Positions 10,659 through 22,484 of a stretch of 64,000 bases of DNA are shown piece after piece. The stretch comes from Lentzea guizhouensis. Its GTDB lineage: Bacteria > Actinomycetota > Actinomycetes > Mycobacteriales > Pseudonocardiaceae. Location: NCBI RefSeq assembly GCF_001701025.1, contig NZ_CP016793.1, forward strand, positions 1,426,001 to 1,490,000, written 5' to 3'. The first letter of the stretch is position 1; every line of letters starts with the position of its first letter. The notes under the pieces were generated by a model that saw nothing but the letters and a program-made list of their open reading frames with translations, did no database searches and was not told where the DNA came from. The position numbers were made by a program, and so were the translations under genes.

Positions 10659-12264
10659 CCGGCCAGTAGATTGTTCGCGATCATGATCTTGTTATGGCTG
10701 TCGATTCCCTTGTGGGGATGGTGTTCTCTGGTCTGTCGGCGTTGGTTATCGAGGACGTGACGGAGGGCGGCGGCATGGTGGTGGTCACGGCCCGCACTCG
10801 GGCCGCGGCCGTGTCGTACCCGGTCTGCGGGACCGAGACAGCGAAGGTGCATGGGTAACACCACCCGACGGTGAAGGATGTGCCGGTCGATGGCCGCCAG
10901 GTCGTCGTCCGCTTGCGCGTGCGGCGGCTGGTCTGCTCAGCTCTGGGTTGTCGACGGCAGACGTTCCGGGAACAGATTCCCGGACTGCTGCAACGCCATC
11001 AGCGCCGAACGGTGCGGTTGGTCCGGCAGATATCCCAGGTGGCGCGAGAGTTGGGTGGCCGGGTGGCGGCACGCCTGGCCGGCCTGCTCGCGGTGCCGGT
11101 GTCCCGCAGCACCGCGGTGCGCCGTCTGCGGCGCCTGCCGCTGCCGCGGTTGACGATTCCGCGGGTGATCGGCGTGGACGACTTCGCCCTGCGTCGCCAT
11201 CAGCGCTACGCCACGATCATCATCGATGCCGAGACCGGCCGGCGTGTCGCGGTCCTGCCCGGTCGCGACGCGGCCACTCTGGAGTCGCGGCTGCGCGAGC
11301 ATCCCGGTGTCGAGGTCGTGTGCCGGGATGGTTCGGCCACCTACGCCGAAGCTGTCCGCCGGGCACTGCCCGACGCGGTGCAGGTCAGTGACCGAGGGCA
11401 CCTGTGGCGCAATCTCAGTGACAAGGTCCTGCTCGAGGTCCGCGCACACGCCGGATGCTGGGCCACCGTCAACCCGCCCCGCCCCGGCGGCGTTCACGAG
11501 CAGACCACTCGCGAACGCTGGAATAAGGTCCACGATCTCCTCGGCCAGGGGATCGGTCTGCTCGACTGCTCCCGCCGCCTCGGCGTGGCCCTGAACACGG
11601 TCAAACGCTACGCCCACATGCCCGAACCCCATGCCCTGCGCATCACCCCCACCTATTGCCCGACCCTGGTCGACCCCTACCGCGATCATCTGCGCGCCCG
11701 CCGCGCGGCCGACCCGGCAATCCCTGCCACACAACTGCTCGCGGAGATTCGCCGATTGGGCTACACCGGCAGCGCCAACCTGCTGGTCCGCTACCTCAAT
11801 CAAGGCCGCGCCGAAGGCGACCGCCCCGTCACAACCGCCCGCCACGCAAGCCGCCTCCTGCTCACCACACCCGCGAACCTGCGTCCGAAGGACACGACAC
11901 TGCTGGAGAAGATCGCCGCTTCCTGCCCCGAGATGACCGCACTCGCCACTCTGGTACACGGTTTCGCCACACTGCTGACGCCGGCCGCAGGCAACGACGT
12001 GAAGCTCGCCCAGTGGATCACGGCGACTCGCGCCGTCGATCTGCCGCATCTACGCAGTCTCACCAACGGTCTCGAGATCGACCGGTCCGCTGTGGACAGT
12101 GCCGTCACCCTGCCCTACAACAACAGCCGCACCGAAGGCGTCAACACCCGCACCAAGAGAATCATGAAACAGACGCACGGACGCGCCGGATTCGACCTTC
12201 TCCGCCACCGCATCCTTCTGCCCTGACCGACACTCCACGTCACCACCGACTACGAGCCAGAGCC
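10635..12264 (+). mobile_element. ISL3-family insertion sequence, 1630 bp
   Basis: It has perfect 24-bp terminal inverted repeats and an 8-bp target duplication (AAACGAAC), both typical of ISL3. Perfect ends and duplication suggest a fairly recent insertion, into the non-coding region next to the IS110 gene. The transposase nevertheless carries a stop. Confidence 0.95.
10694..12226 (+). pseudogene. ISL3-family transposase with internal TAA
   Basis: The frame from ATG 10694 begins MAVDSLVGMVFSGLSALVIE and reaches the zinc-binding region (YPVCGTE...KVHG) where TAA at 10856-10858 replaces the Tyr codon normally found before HH.TVKDVPVDGR. The rest, about 450 codons to 12226, is a complete ISL3 catalytic region with IGVDDFALRRHQRYATII, the second Asp in SDRGHLWRNLSDK and the C-terminal EGVNTRTKRIMKQTHGRAGF. 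The first zinc Cys is also changed to Tyr. A shortened product could start at 10871 but would lack the zinc finger. Confidence 0.85.
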
Positions 12265-12272
12265 AAACGAAC
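12241..12272. repeat. ISL3 element right end: inverted repeat plus target duplication
   Basis: 12241-12264 is the exact reverse complement of 10635-10658, followed by AAACGAAC. Confidence 0.95.
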
Positions 12273-12725
12273 GGTGTAACTCGGACTGAAGGAAACTACT
12301 TGCGTAAGCAATGGTTTGGTGGACAACCACCCGACCGGGTGGCCGGACCTGGAGCGACCCGTGACCCCATTGCACCCAAGGCGGGGCCGTGCTCCAGTTG
12401 GCGACACCACCGTCCACTAAGGACAGAAAACAAGATCGCCCACCGAACCTGTTTACGCAGTACAGTGGGGCGATTCGGATGCTACACTAAATCGCGGACA
12501 CGGCACGACGTGCCACGGCGGGACGAGATCCACGGGCCGGATTCGCACGAGCCCGCCCGGATGCGGTGTCGTATTCGACGTCGAGCGCCCAGCCCGGCCA
12601 GAGTTCGACGTCGGTGACGACGGCGCGTGCAGCCGAGGAGTCCGTCTGACACAGCGCGCGTCTTCCCTTGGTACCGATCGGACGTTGGGGAAACGGCGGG
12701 TCCAGTCCGTCACGATAGGACGGTT
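12273..12725. other. Intergenic, no gene seen
   Basis: No frame with convincing coding character. GC content drops locally around 12420-12490. Confidence 0.5.
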
Positions 12726-12926
12726 GTGAACACATGCAAGGGCGCGCCGCGGCGCGCAGGTGGGCCCGAGCGGGTGTTGACCATGGTGTTCCTGCTGGTC
12801 GCGGCGGTGGATGCCGTGCTTGCGGTGGTGGACGCGATGGTGTGGCCAGTGGTGGCTTCAGTCGCGGCGACGGTGTGCGCGATGTGGTTGGAGCGGCGGT
12901 CAGGACGATCACGATACGGCTGGTAG
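12726..12926 (+). CDS. Small two-helix membrane protein (66 aa)
   Basis: GTG 12726 follows AGGA by 6 bases. The product has two hydrophobic helices: VLTMVFLLVAAVDAVLAVV and VWPVVASVAATVCAMWLE, then a basic tail. A similar small protein with the same WPVV element in helix 2 is encoded at 47170-47430, so this looks like a real small family. Function unknown. Confidence 0.55.
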   Translation: MNTCKGAPRRAGGPERVLTMVFLLVAAVDAVLAVVDAMVWPVVASVAATVCAMWLERRSGRSRYGW

Positions 12927-13450
12927 ATCAAACCAGCACGGTCTGCCCGGTTCGATTGCTGGCACACCGATGCCGGTGCTTCGCGGTGGTCTCACACCAC
13001 ACACATGGAGCGAACCTGGAGCGGTGCATAGTTCGGAACGTGGCTTAACTGCGCCGGACCTGGCTGTGTGGAGGCCGCGTCCGACCCGGAGGCAGGGCGT
13101 CGGTGTTCCGGCAGCGGGCGTTCCGCCTCAGCCACCACGTCTACACCGGTGAGACGAAGGGGCGGGCGAGATCGCCGCAGGTGCCGATTCGCGGGGCATC
13201 CATTGCCGTCGGCGGCTGCATCACCGGGCGGTGGATTCGGTACTCGATCGGGCAGTGGGATGCGGTGGCGGTCTACACGCCGCGCACGCCGCGAGAGGCT
13301 TCCTCCCTCGGACGGGCGGCATTGCGCTCGATCGAGGGTTGAGCGAGCCGGATCGGCTTGTCGGACGCATCCTGAGGTACTCGGTGGCGACCAACCCCTA
13401 GCCGGACATGGCAAAGCGCCGTGTTCGTTTGCTCTAGAGAGGACGATCCG
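12927..13450. other. Intergenic; one weak open frame
   Basis: A 79-codon plus-strand frame at 13103-13342 (ending GRAALRSIEG) is the only candidate; no family or clear ribosome site. Otherwise nothing. Confidence 0.35.
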
Positions 13451-13741
13451 ATGTCTCGTTTGTCTCGTGTGGCCGGTCTGATCGGCATGGGGCTCACCGC
13501 TGCGGCTTTGTTCTCGTTCACGGGGCCGCCGGCTCAAGCCGATCCCGGGATCTGCATCGACCACGTGATGGAGAACGGGTACCAGGCGACCGGCAACGTG
13601 CTCAAGGCGTGCAAGATCGCGAAGACCGGCAATGCGGACGACGTCAAGAAGTGTCGCCGGATGCTGTACGACGAGGGTGTGCGGCGCGTGGTGGCTTTGC
13701 ACGCCTGCAGGATCGCCTCCTACCCGGAACAGTCCTCCTGA
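13451..13741 (+). CDS. Small secreted Cys-containing protein
   Basis: 96 residues from ATG 13451 with GAGAGGA upstream. A Sec signal peptide is clear (basic MSRLSR, hydrophobic GLIGMGLTAAALFSFTG, cleavage near PAQA-DP). The mature domain of about 63 residues has four Cys (C-x..-C-x..-C-x..-C), likely two disulfides, and many charged residues. No family recognised. It stands alone, 140 bp before the pigment operon. Confidence 0.75.
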   Translation: MSRLSRVAGLIGMGLTAAALFSFTGPPAQADPGICIDHVMENGYQATGNVLKACKIAKTGNADDVKKCRRMLYDEGVRRVVALHACRIASYPEQSS

Positions 13742-13883
13742 GCGAAAGCCGGGGTTTTGTCCTCTCGATCGGGTGGATGTTCGGTCTGTCGGCCGCCCCG
13801 ACTTGCCGGCGGACGTGGGCAGATCAACGCTCAGTCACTACGAGGTTGTCTGTTCATCCTGTGTAGACCCCGGAGGAGACGAG

Positions 13884-14258
13884 ATGGCGTCGGTTGCGGA
13901 GCACCACGAGTCCAAGCCTGGCCGGCTGCGAGTGATCTTCCGCCTGCGCGTGCCGGTCGCGGATCAGGACCGCTTCCTCGACGCCTACCGGGGGATCAGG
14001 CACCAGGTGTCGCAAGTGGAGGGTTACCTCGGTGACCAGCTGTGCCAGTCAGAGGCTGATCCCGAGGACTGGGTGATCACCAGCGAGTGGGCGAGCGCGG
14101 CGCACTTCCACGCGTGGGAGCGAGGCGCCGAGCACCGGCAGCTTGCGGCCCCGCTGGTCGCGTGCGCGACGGCGCGGGAGTCCCTGCGGTACCACGTCCG
14201 GCTGACCACCGCGCCGGGCGCCGAAGCCGATCGACAATTGCTGGAGGCGAAGTCGTGA
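13884..14258 (+). CDS. Antibiotic biosynthesis monooxygenase (ABM) family protein
   Basis: 124 residues, ATG 13884 with GGAGGAG 6 bases upstream. Ferredoxin-like ABM fold: strand RLRVIFRLRVPVADQDRFL, helix with YRGIRHQVSQVEGYLG, then WVITSEWASAAHFHAWER. Such small proteins act as cofactor-free oxygenases or cyclases in aromatic polyketide pathways. First gene of the pigment operon; its stop overlaps the next start (GTGA). Confidence 0.85.
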   Translation: MASVAEHHESKPGRLRVIFRLRVPVADQDRFLDAYRGIRHQVSQVEGYLGDQLCQSEADPEDWVITSEWASAAHFHAWERGAEHRQLAAPLVACATARESLRYHVRLTTAPGAEADRQLLEAKS

Positions 14259-14863
14259 ACCGCTACGCGTTGACCTTTCCGGTGCGGCCGGGGTCGGAGG
14301 CGGCTGTCGCCGAGATCCTGGCCGGCTACGCCGGTCCCCCGCCCGGCCGGCCGCAGGCCGCGCGCCCACTGCTGGACCGCACGTCCGTCTTCATGGTCGG
14401 ACCGGTGGTGGTGCGGGTCGTGGACATCACCTGCCCGCCAGAGGTGGCGATCCGGCACCTGGCCTCGCAGCCGCAGATCCAGGCCGTGGAGCAGCGGTTG
14501 CGGCCGCACCTGGTGCAGGACCGCGACCTGTCCGACGACGACGGCCGGCGGCGATTCCTGGCCGGCTCGGTGATGCGGGTGGTCGCCTCCCGCAACGGCC
14601 ACCCCGGCCACCTGCCCCGCGCGGCGGCGTTCTACCAGGCGCTGCCAGGACAGGCGGGCGAGGTGGCCCGGCTGCTCGCCGCCGACGACTCGGGTTCCGG
14701 CTGCGGCACAACGGTTTTCCGGCGCAGGGACACGGTCGTGCACCTGGTGGAGTCCTCGGAGCGCACGACCGCCGTGCCGCTCGCGGACAGGCTGGTGCCG
14801 CTGGTGCGCATGGCGTGCCCGATGACGCTGGTGACCGACCGAGTGGTGGGGGCGGTGGCATGA
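14255..14863 (+). CDS. SchA/CurD-like domain protein, copy 1
   Basis: 202 residues from GTG 14255. Begins [20 protein letters not shown] and contains [20 protein letters not shown] and [18 protein letters not shown], the pattern of SchA/CurD proteins found in spore-pigment and curamycin-type clusters (whiE ORFI group). Two ferredoxin-like halves suggest a cyclase or oxygenase accessory role, not biochemically settled. Overlaps neighbours by 4 bp on each side, so translationally coupled. A second copy closes the operon at 20331. Confidence 0.85.
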   Translation: MNRYALTFPVRPGSEAAVAEILAGYAGPPPGRPQAARPLLDRTSVFMVGPVVVRVVDITCPPEVAIRHLASQPQIQAVEQRLRPHLVQDRDLSDDDGRRRFLAGSVMRVVASRNGHPGHLPRAAAFYQALPGQAGEVARLLAADDSGSGCGTTVFRRRDTVVHLVESSERTTAVPLADRLVPLVRMACPMTLVTDRVVGAVA

Positions 14864-15249
14864 CCGGCCAGCTCCACCGCGCGATGAGCTCGGACGACGT
14901 CGCGCTCAACACCCGCCGCGGTGGCGACATACGCGTCCTGCTCGGTCCGGCGACGGTCGGCGCCACCTCAGGGCTGCTGGGTGTAGTGCTGGTCGGGCCG
15001 GGCGAACAGGTGAACGAGCACTACCACCCGTACTCCGAGGAGTTCCTCTACGTCGTGGAGGGTTCGGTGGTGCTGGACCTGGACGACGTGCCGCACGAGG
15101 TGGGCGCGGACCAGGCGATCCTGGTGCCGATCGGGGTGCGGCACCGCCTGCGCAACACCGGGCCGTCACCGGCGCGCGTGCTGTTCCAGCTGTCCCCGTT
15201 GGCGCCCCGGCCGGACCTGGGGCACGTGGACACGGAGCAGACGTCGTGA
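14860..15249 (+). CDS. Cupin-domain polyketide cyclase-like protein
   Basis: 129 residues from ATG 14860 (ATGA overlap). Central cupin motifs are [20 protein letters not shown] and a second block with [13 protein letters not shown], giving the usual metal-binding His/Glu set. Equivalent to the cupin of whiE clusters (ORFII), which is needed for correct pigment formation or ring closure. GTGA overlap with the KS-alpha start. Confidence 0.85.
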   Translation: MTGQLHRAMSSDDVALNTRRGGDIRVLLGPATVGATSGLLGVVLVGPGEQVNEHYHPYSEEFLYVVEGSVVLDLDDVPHEVGADQAILVPIGVRHRLRNTGPSPARVLFQLSPLAPRPDLGHVDTEQTS

Positions 15250-16502
15250 CGCGCCGGGTGGCGATCACCGGCCTGGGGGTGGTGGCTCCGGGCGGCATCG
15301 GGACGAAGGCCTTCTGGGAGCTGATCACCTCCGGGTGCACCGCCACCCGGCCGATCACCCTGTTCGACCCGGACGGGTTCCGGTCGAGGATCGCCGCCGA
15401 GTGCGACCTCGACCCGCGGCACGCGGGCCTGACCACTGCGGAGATCACCCGGATGGATCGCTACGTCCAGTTCGCCGCCGTCGCTGCCGACGAGGCGTGG
15501 CGGCAGGCGCAGGTGACCGTCACGGACCCGTGGCGGCTGGGTGTCTGCATGGGCTCCGCCGTGGGCGGCACGACGCTTCTGGAACAGGACTACGTGGCCA
15601 CCTCGCGGCGCGGGCAGCAGTGGGTGGTCGACGCCGGCGCGGCCTCGTCGTTCCTGCACTGCGCCCTGTCCCCCGCCACGCTGGCCGCGGAGGTCGCCGA
15701 CCGGGTCGGCGCCTGCGGGCCGGTGCGGACGGTGTCCTCCGGGTGCACGGCCGGGCTGGACGCGGTGGGCCATGGCGCCCGCCTCATCGAGGACGGCCAG
15801 GCCGACGTGGTGGTGGCGGGGGCTTCGGAGTCACCGATCTCGCCGATCACGGTGGCCTGCTTCGACGCGATCCGCGCGACCTCAGCGCGCAACGACGACC
15901 CCGCACACGCGGCTCGCCCGTTCGACCGCGACCGGGACGGGTTCGTGCTCGGGGAGGGCGCGGCCGTGCTGGTGCTGGAGGAGCTCGACCACGCCCGTCG
16001 CCGGGGCGCGGAGGTGCTGGCTCAGGCCGCGGGCTTCGCCACCCGCAGCAACGCCCACCACATGACCGGCCTGACGACGGAGGGCGTCGAAATGGCCGAG
16101 GCCGCGCGGCGCGCGCTGGACCACGCCGGGGTGGCGTCGGCGGAGATCGGCTACGTCAACGCGCACGGCTCGGGCACCCGGCAGAACGACCGGCACGAGA
16201 CCGCCGCGTTCCACCGGCTGCTGGGTGAGCGCGCGCACCAGGTGCCGGTCAGTTCGATCAAGTCGATGATCGGCCACTCGCTGGGCGCGATCGGCTCCAT
16301 CGAACTGGCCGCCTGTGCGTTGGCCCTCGTCCACGGCGTGGTCCCGCCGACCGCCAACCTGGACACGCCGGACCCCGAGTGCGACCTGGACTACGTGCCG
16401 CACACCGCACGGGAACGCCTGCTGGACGTGGTGCTGTCGGTCGGCAGCGGCTTCGGCGGGTTCCAGTCCGCAGTGGTGCTGACGAGAGCGGAGCGGCCGT
16501 GA
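15246..16502 (+). CDS. Type II PKS ketosynthase alpha (KS-alpha)
   Basis: 418 residues. The active-site Cys is in [19 protein letters not shown] and the two His motifs in [15 protein letters not shown] and [15 protein letters not shown], so the Claisen condensation machinery is complete. It pairs with the KS-beta encoded immediately downstream (GTGA overlap). Order and neighbours match spore-pigment (whiE/sch/cur) type II systems, so the product is expected to be a long aromatic polyketide deposited in spores. Confidence 0.95.
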   Translation: MTRRVAITGLGVVAPGGIGTKAFWELITSGCTATRPITLFDPDGFRSRIAAECDLDPRHAGLTTAEITRMDRYVQFAAVAADEAWRQAQVTVTDPWRLGVCMGSAVGGTTLLEQDYVATSRRGQQWVVDAGAASSFLHCALSPATLAAEVADRVGACGPVRTVSSGCTAGLDAVGHGARLIEDGQADVVVAGASESPISPITVACFDAIRATSARNDDPAHAARPFDRDRDGFVLGEGAAVLVLEELDHARRRGAEVLAQAAGFATRSNAHHMTGLTTEGVEMAEAARRALDHAGVASAEIGYVNAHGSGTRQNDRHETAAFHRLLGERAHQVPVSSIKSMIGHSLGAIGSIELAACALALVHGVVPPTANLDTPDPECDLDYVPHTARERLLDVVLSVGSGFGGFQSAVVLTRAERP

Positions 16503-17769
16503 GCCGCGCCGTCGTGAGCCCCGCGCCCACCGGTTCCGCGCCCGTCGTGACCGGTCTCGGCGTGATCGCCCCGAGCGGTCTCGGGGTCGACGAGTTCTGG
16601 CCCGCCGTGCGCGACGGGCACTTGGCGCTGGCGCCGCTCGAGCGGTTCGAGCCCAACCCCTATCCGGTCACCGTGGCGGGCGAGGTGACCGGGTTCGGAC
16701 CGGACGGATGGGTCGAACCGCGGATCACCGTGCAGACCGACCGGTTCACCCACTTCGCCCTCGCCGCGGCCGACCTGGCGCTGCGCGACGCTGAGCTGGA
16801 CCCGGCCGCCGTGGAGCCCTTCGAGTTCGGCGTGATGACGGCCAGCTACAGCGGCGGTGTGGAGTTCGGCCAGCGGGAGATCGAACGGCTGTGGCGGCAC
16901 GGACCCGAACACGTGGGCCCCTACCAGTCGATCGCCTGGTTCTACGCCGCGTGCTCCGGCCAGATCTCCATCGGCAACGGCCTGCGCGGCCCGTCCGGAG
17001 TGCTGGTCGCCGACGAGGCGGGCGGCCTGGACGTCCTCGCCGCCGCCGGAGGTGAGCTGCGACGAGGCGCACGGGCCATGCTCGTCGGCGGCGCGGAAGC
17101 CCCGTTCTGCCCGTACGCGATGTGCTGCCAGCTCGGATTGGGGCTGCTCAGCACCTCCGGCGACCCTGCCACGGCCTACCAGCCGTTCACCGAGCGGGCC
17201 GACGGGTTCGCGCCGGCCGAGGGCGGCGCCATGCTCGTCGTGGAGCACGCCGACGCCGCGCACCGCCGGGGCGCCGCCGTGAAAGCAATGGTGGCGGGGC
17301 ACTGCGCGACCTACACCGGTCGGCGGCGGTTCGACCGGTCGGCGCAGGGACTGCTGCGAGCCGCCGCGGGCGCGCTGGCCGAGGCCGGTCTGACCCCGAC
17401 GACGTGGACGCGGTGTTCCTCGACGCGATGGCCGACCCGCGTGCCGACGCCGCCGAAGCCGAGGCGTTGCGCCTGCTGCTGGGCGAGCGCGCGAGCCGAG
17501 TGCCGGTGACCGCGCCCAAAGCCGGGTACGGGCGCTGCTACGCCGCCGCGGCCGTGCTCGACGTCGCCACCGCGGTGCTGGCCCTCGAACACGGTCTGGT
17601 GCCGCCCACCCCGGGCGTGCGCGAGTGCCGGTTCGACCTCGACCTGGTCACCGGCGTCGCCCGCCCGGTCGACCTGCGCACCGTCCTGGTGCTGTCCCGC
17701 GGTGTGTACGGCGGGAATTCGGCGCTCGTGCTGCGCCACCCGGAATCACCGACCAGCGGAGGTATCTGA
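16499..17769 (+). pseudogene. Type II PKS chain length factor (KS-beta), single-base frameshift
   Basis: The first frame (GTG 16499) encodes a normal KS-beta: TGLGVIAPSGLGVDEFW, Gln in place of the catalytic Cys in FYAACSGQISIGNG, and CCQLGLGLLST. Near 17393-17399 the frame breaks; family sequence continues in the next frame as DPDDVDAVFLDAMADPRAD and TAPKAGYGRCYAAAAVLDV, ending at TGA 17769. One base is missing in the run ACCCCGACGACG. Rebuilt length is about 423 residues, normal for the family. No slippery-site context, so either real loss of function or a sequencing error; all neighbouring genes are intact. Confidence 0.9.
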
Positions 17770-18780
<1,011 letters not shown>

Positions 18781-18788
<8 letters not shown>

Positions 18789-20334
18789 GATCCCGGTGCT
18801 GATCGCGGGCGGGGGCGTGGCCGGCCTGTCCGCCGCCGTGTTCCTCGCCCGGTACGGCGTGCCGACCCTGCTGGTGGAGCGCCACCCCGAACCGTCGACC
18901 GACCCCAGGGCCCGCGCGCTCAACCCGCGCACCATGGAGCTCTACCGCGCCGTGGGCCTGGAGCAGACCATCGGGCGGGTGCGGTCACCGATCGCCGACC
19001 ACACCGTCGTCGCCCACGCCGAGTTCCTGGCGGGCCCTGAACTGCTGCGGCTGCCCAACCGCCTCGACACCGGCTCGGACGCGCTGAGCCCCTGCCGGTG
19101 GGCCGCGATCGACCAGAACCAGCTCGAACCGCTGCTGCGCGCACACGCCGTCCAGACCGGCGCGGACGTGCGCTACCACCACGAGGTGGTGGCGGTGGAC
19201 AACGAACCCGACGGCGTTGGCGCGCTGGTGCGCGATCACCGCACCGGGCGGGAAGAGCGTGTGCGTGCCGACTACCTCGTCGTGGCGGACGGCGCGCACA
19301 GTCCTGTTCGCCGCATGCTCGACGTCGGGCAGGACGGCTCGGACATCCTGGCGCGCAAGGTCAACATCTACTTCGACGCCGATCTCCGCGAACCGTTGCA
19401 GGGACGCAAGATAGTCGCGTTGACCGTGCGCAACCCCGCCGTGCACGGCTTCCTCACGTCCATCGACGGCGCGAAGCGGTGGCGGTTCGCCGTCTCCCTG
19501 CGGCCGGGTGACGACGTCGCCGACTTCACCGAGGAGCGGTGCGTACACCTGCTGCGCACGGCCATCGGCATGGACGACCTGCCGATCGTGATCGACCGCG
19601 TGTCCGAGACCCCGTGGGAGATCTCCGGCCAGGTCGCCCACCGCATGCGCGTCGGCCGGGCGTTCGTCGCCGGCGACGCCGCCCACGTCATGCCACCCGT
19701 GGGCACCTTCGGCGTGGCCACCGCTGTCCAGGACGTCTTCAACCTGGCGTGGAAGATCGCCCTGCACCACCGCGGCGTGGCCGGTTCAGGCCTGCTGGAC
19801 ACCTACGAGACCGAACGCCTCCCCGTGGCCCGGCACACCACCGCGCTGACCGTCGAGCGGTACGGTCTGGTCAACGGCAAGCCAGGCGACGCACGCGACA
19901 GCGCCATCCGCCAGCGGGCGACGATGTTCGGCTACACCTACCCCGAAGGCGCCTTCGTCCCGGACGGCACCCCCGCTCCCGGTCCGGTGGAAGACCCCGA
20001 CCACCCCACCGCCGCACCGGGCTGCCGAGCACCTCACCTCACCTTGGAGCACAACGGAACCGCACTGTCCCCTGTCGACCTGATGGGGCGCGGCCTGGTG
20101 CTCGTCGCCGGCCCGGACTGGCAGCAGACCGCAGACCTCTCGGACGCCTGTGTCGAGCAGCACCGCATCGGCGACACCCTGCACGACCCCACCGGCGACT
20201 TCACCCGCCGCTACGGCATCAACGACGACGGCGCCGTCCTGATCCGCCCGGACGGGTTCATCGCGTGGCGCAGCCCGGCCACTCCCCATCCCGATGTCCT
20301 GCCGACCGTGGTCGACCAGGTGCTGTTCCGATGA
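18781..20334 (+). CDS. FAD-dependent aromatic polyketide hydroxylase
   Basis: 517 residues. N-terminal FAD site VLIAGGGVAGLSAAVFLAR, the DG motif region YLVVADGAHSPVRR and the C-terminal GD motif RAFVAGDAAHVMPPVGTFG are all present. Class A flavoprotein monooxygenase of the whiE ORFVIII/TcmG type, expected to hydroxylate the cyclised polyketide using NAD(P)H. In whiE this gene is usually divergent; here it is inside the operon. Confidence 0.93.
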
Positions 20335-21002
20335 ACGAGCGGTCTCCCGGTGGCCACTGTGGTGGCTTCCCGGCGGTCACGACGACCGGCGGCCGAACCG
20401 TCGACCGCTATGCGTTGACGTTCCCGGTGCGAGCCGGATCGGAGGCGAAGGCAGCCGACATCCTCTTCAGGTGCGCACACCTTCCGGTGTGCAGGCCGGA
20501 GACGGGGTGGGCGCTGCTGGAGCGCACGTCGGTCTTCATTGCAGGACGTGTCGTGGTACGGGTCGTGGACATCACCTGCCCTCCTTCACAAGCCGTCCGG
20601 CACCTGGCGGAACAACCACAGATCCTGGCGGTGGAGCAGCGGCTGCGGCCGCACCTGGTGCACGACTGCGATGTGACCGACGAGGCGAGCCTCCGTCGGT
20701 TCCTCGCGACCACCGTGATGCGGGTGGCGTCCGGCAACGGCCGCACGGGTCGCCTGCCGCGCAGGGCCGTCCTGTACGAGTCGCTGCCAGGGCACGCCAG
20801 CGAACTGGCCCAGCGGCTCGCCGGCATCACCGTCACCTCCGGTGGAACCACGGTGTTCCGGCGCCGTGATCTGGTGGTGCACCTGACCGAGGCGGACGAC
20901 GAGTCACCCCCGGTGCCGCTGGTCGGCCTGGTCACGCCGTTCGCGCGGCTGGCACAGCCGATGACTCTGGTCACCGACCGTTCGGTGGGAGCAGTGGCAT
21001 GA
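20331..21002 (+). CDS. SchA/CurD-like domain protein, copy 2
   Basis: 223 residues from ATG 20331 (ATGA overlap with the hydroxylase). Very similar to copy 1 at 14255 ([44 protein letters not shown]) with an extra 25-residue N-terminus. Two SchA/CurD genes bracketing one pigment operon suggests in-operon duplication. The last 99 bp are antisense to the convergent methyltransferase gene. Confidence 0.85.
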   Translation: MNERSPGGHCGGFPAVTTTGGRTVDRYALTFPVRAGSEAKAADILFRCAHLPVCRPETGWALLERTSVFIAGRVVVRVVDITCPPSQAVRHLAEQPQILAVEQRLRPHLVHDCDVTDEASLRRFLATTVMRVASGNGRTGRLPRRAVLYESLPGHASELAQRLAGITVTSGGTTVFRRRDLVVHLTEADDESPPVPLVGLVTPFARLAQPMTLVTDRSVGAVA

Positions 21003-21815
21003 CCGCCGACAGCTCTTCCGGCAGACAGCGGCGAGACCGCTGAACCGCTCCGGGTGCTCGTCCACGTCGTCGGGGGAGGCGGGCCGCCACAGCGGCAGAA
21101 ACACGACGCCGGGCTCCATGATGTCGAATCCCGCAAGCAGGCCAGCGACCTGTGGCTTGGAGCGCATGGTCATCGGGGTTGGTGTGTGGCGGTAGAGATC
21201 CTGGTGCGAAGCCGCTTGCTGCGGCTGACCGTCCTGGGTGGCGTGTGAGATGGCCAGCACGCTGCCGGGTGCCATCACCTCGCGGTAGCCCGCAACGATG
21301 GCCGCGGGGTCGTCGTTGTCGGACACGAAGTGCAGCACTGCGACCATCATGACCGCCATCGGCTCGTCAAAGTTCAGCAGTGAACGGACTTCGGGGCTGC
21401 CCAGCACCGCATCCGGCTTGCGCAGATCCGCCTGCACCGCAGCGGTCAGCTCGTTTCCAGCGAGGATGCTGCGGCTGTAGGCGACGGCGACGGGATCGCT
21501 GTCCACGTACACGACCCGCGCGTCAGGAGCTGCGGCCTGGGCGATCTCGTGCACATTGCCCACGGCCGGAATGCCCGAGCCGAGATCGAGGAACTGCCGG
21601 ATGCCGGCGTCGACGCAGAACCGCACGGCGCGGCGCAGAAACGCCCGGTTCGCCTGCATGATCAACGGCAGATCCGGCCACATCCCCATTGCCCGCTCGG
21701 CCATCTCCCGGTCCACCGCGAAGTTATGCGCGCCCCCGAGATAGTAGTCGTACACTCTGGCCGCGCTGGGCCGAGTAAGATCGACCTCACCCGACTGCGC
21801 AGTCGAATCGTCCAC
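20904..21815 (-). CDS. SAM-dependent methyltransferase (DUF574/PF04672-like)
   Basis: About 304 residues from GTG 21815 (purine-rich GGAAGAGGAA upstream; frame open to 21875). The family signature is PSAARVYDYYLGGAHNFAVDR; SAM-binding motif I is FLDLGSGIPAVGNVHEIA and VYVDSDPVA follows. The normal family end (AAVxRK) is passed and about 38 extra residues run antisense into the SchA/CurD gene, so the native stop seems lost. Abundant family in actinomycetes, substrates unknown. Two broken relatives are at 26288 and 54574. Confidence 0.85.
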   Translation of the reverse strand: MDDSTAQSGEVDLTRPSAARVYDYYLGGAHNFAVDREMAERAMGMWPDLPLIMQANRAFLRRAVRFCVDAGIRQFLDLGSGIPAVGNVHEIAQAAAPDARVVYVDSDPVAVAYSRSILAGNELTAAVQADLRKPDAVLGSPEVRSLLNFDEPMAVMMVAVLHFVSDNDDPAAIVAGYREVMAPGSVLAISHATQDGQPQQAASHQDLYRHTPTPMTMRSKPQVAGLLAGFDIMEPGVVFLPLWRPASPDDVDEHPERFSGLAAVCRKSCRRSCHCSHRTVGDQSHRLCQPRERRDQADQRHRG

Positions 21816-21875
21816 CACAACTTCCTCTTCCGGTCGATGCTTGCGAGCTACTCCCACAGCCGCATGCCTGGGCAA

Positions 21876-22484
21876 TCTCGAGACCTCAGAACGAAACGGC
21901 TCCGCATCCGGCGCCTCGGCCGCGCCTCGACAGGACCTGACGTTAGCTCAGGCGGCCCGCGACTCCCCGCTCAGACGCACCGCCATGTGAGCCAGCCGCT
22001 TAATCTGCAGAGGGATGTTCAGCCAGAGCGGGTGCTCCTGCTGGTTCAAGGTTCCTGCTGCTGAACAGGGCAATGTCGTCAGCCCAGACACAGCGATTCG
22101 ACGGCGGCCGACAACGTCGCCCGCGCCACTCCTGAGCGTCGCACTGAGGTCGTGACTGTTGTGCAATCGGCGGCCGGCCACGGAAGGCAAGCTCGGCTCA
22201 TTTTACGGGATCTTGACGCCTGTTGCGTCGGTCCTTACACGAGCAGGACTTGACGGGAAATTGACTCGCGGGATGTGCACGCGCGCCGCCACATGGCTCA
22301 CGGTCGCGACCCTGCTGCTAGACACCCGCATGATTGCTTCTCGCGGATGCCGCCGAGCCGGTACGTGCGCGGGACGAGCCCCTGAGGACGACGACATCAA
22401 CTACGGCATGACCGGCCCGGTGTTACAGCTCAGCGGTGATACGCCGCGCCGCAAAATACCCAATTCAGCTAAGCTGTCACGAGC
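21876..22484. other. Intergenic, no gene seen
   Basis: Short frames only, no convincing coding region in about 600 bp. Confidence 0.5.

Noticed and set aside
7363..10858. Stop-codon readthrough (TAA) in two transposases as a recoding signal
   Set aside because: No shared context; simple nonsense mutation is enough. Kept only as a low-key observation about element age.
17380..17410. Programmed frameshift in KS-beta
   Set aside because: No slippery heptamer or downstream structure; type II KS-beta genes are not known to use recoding.
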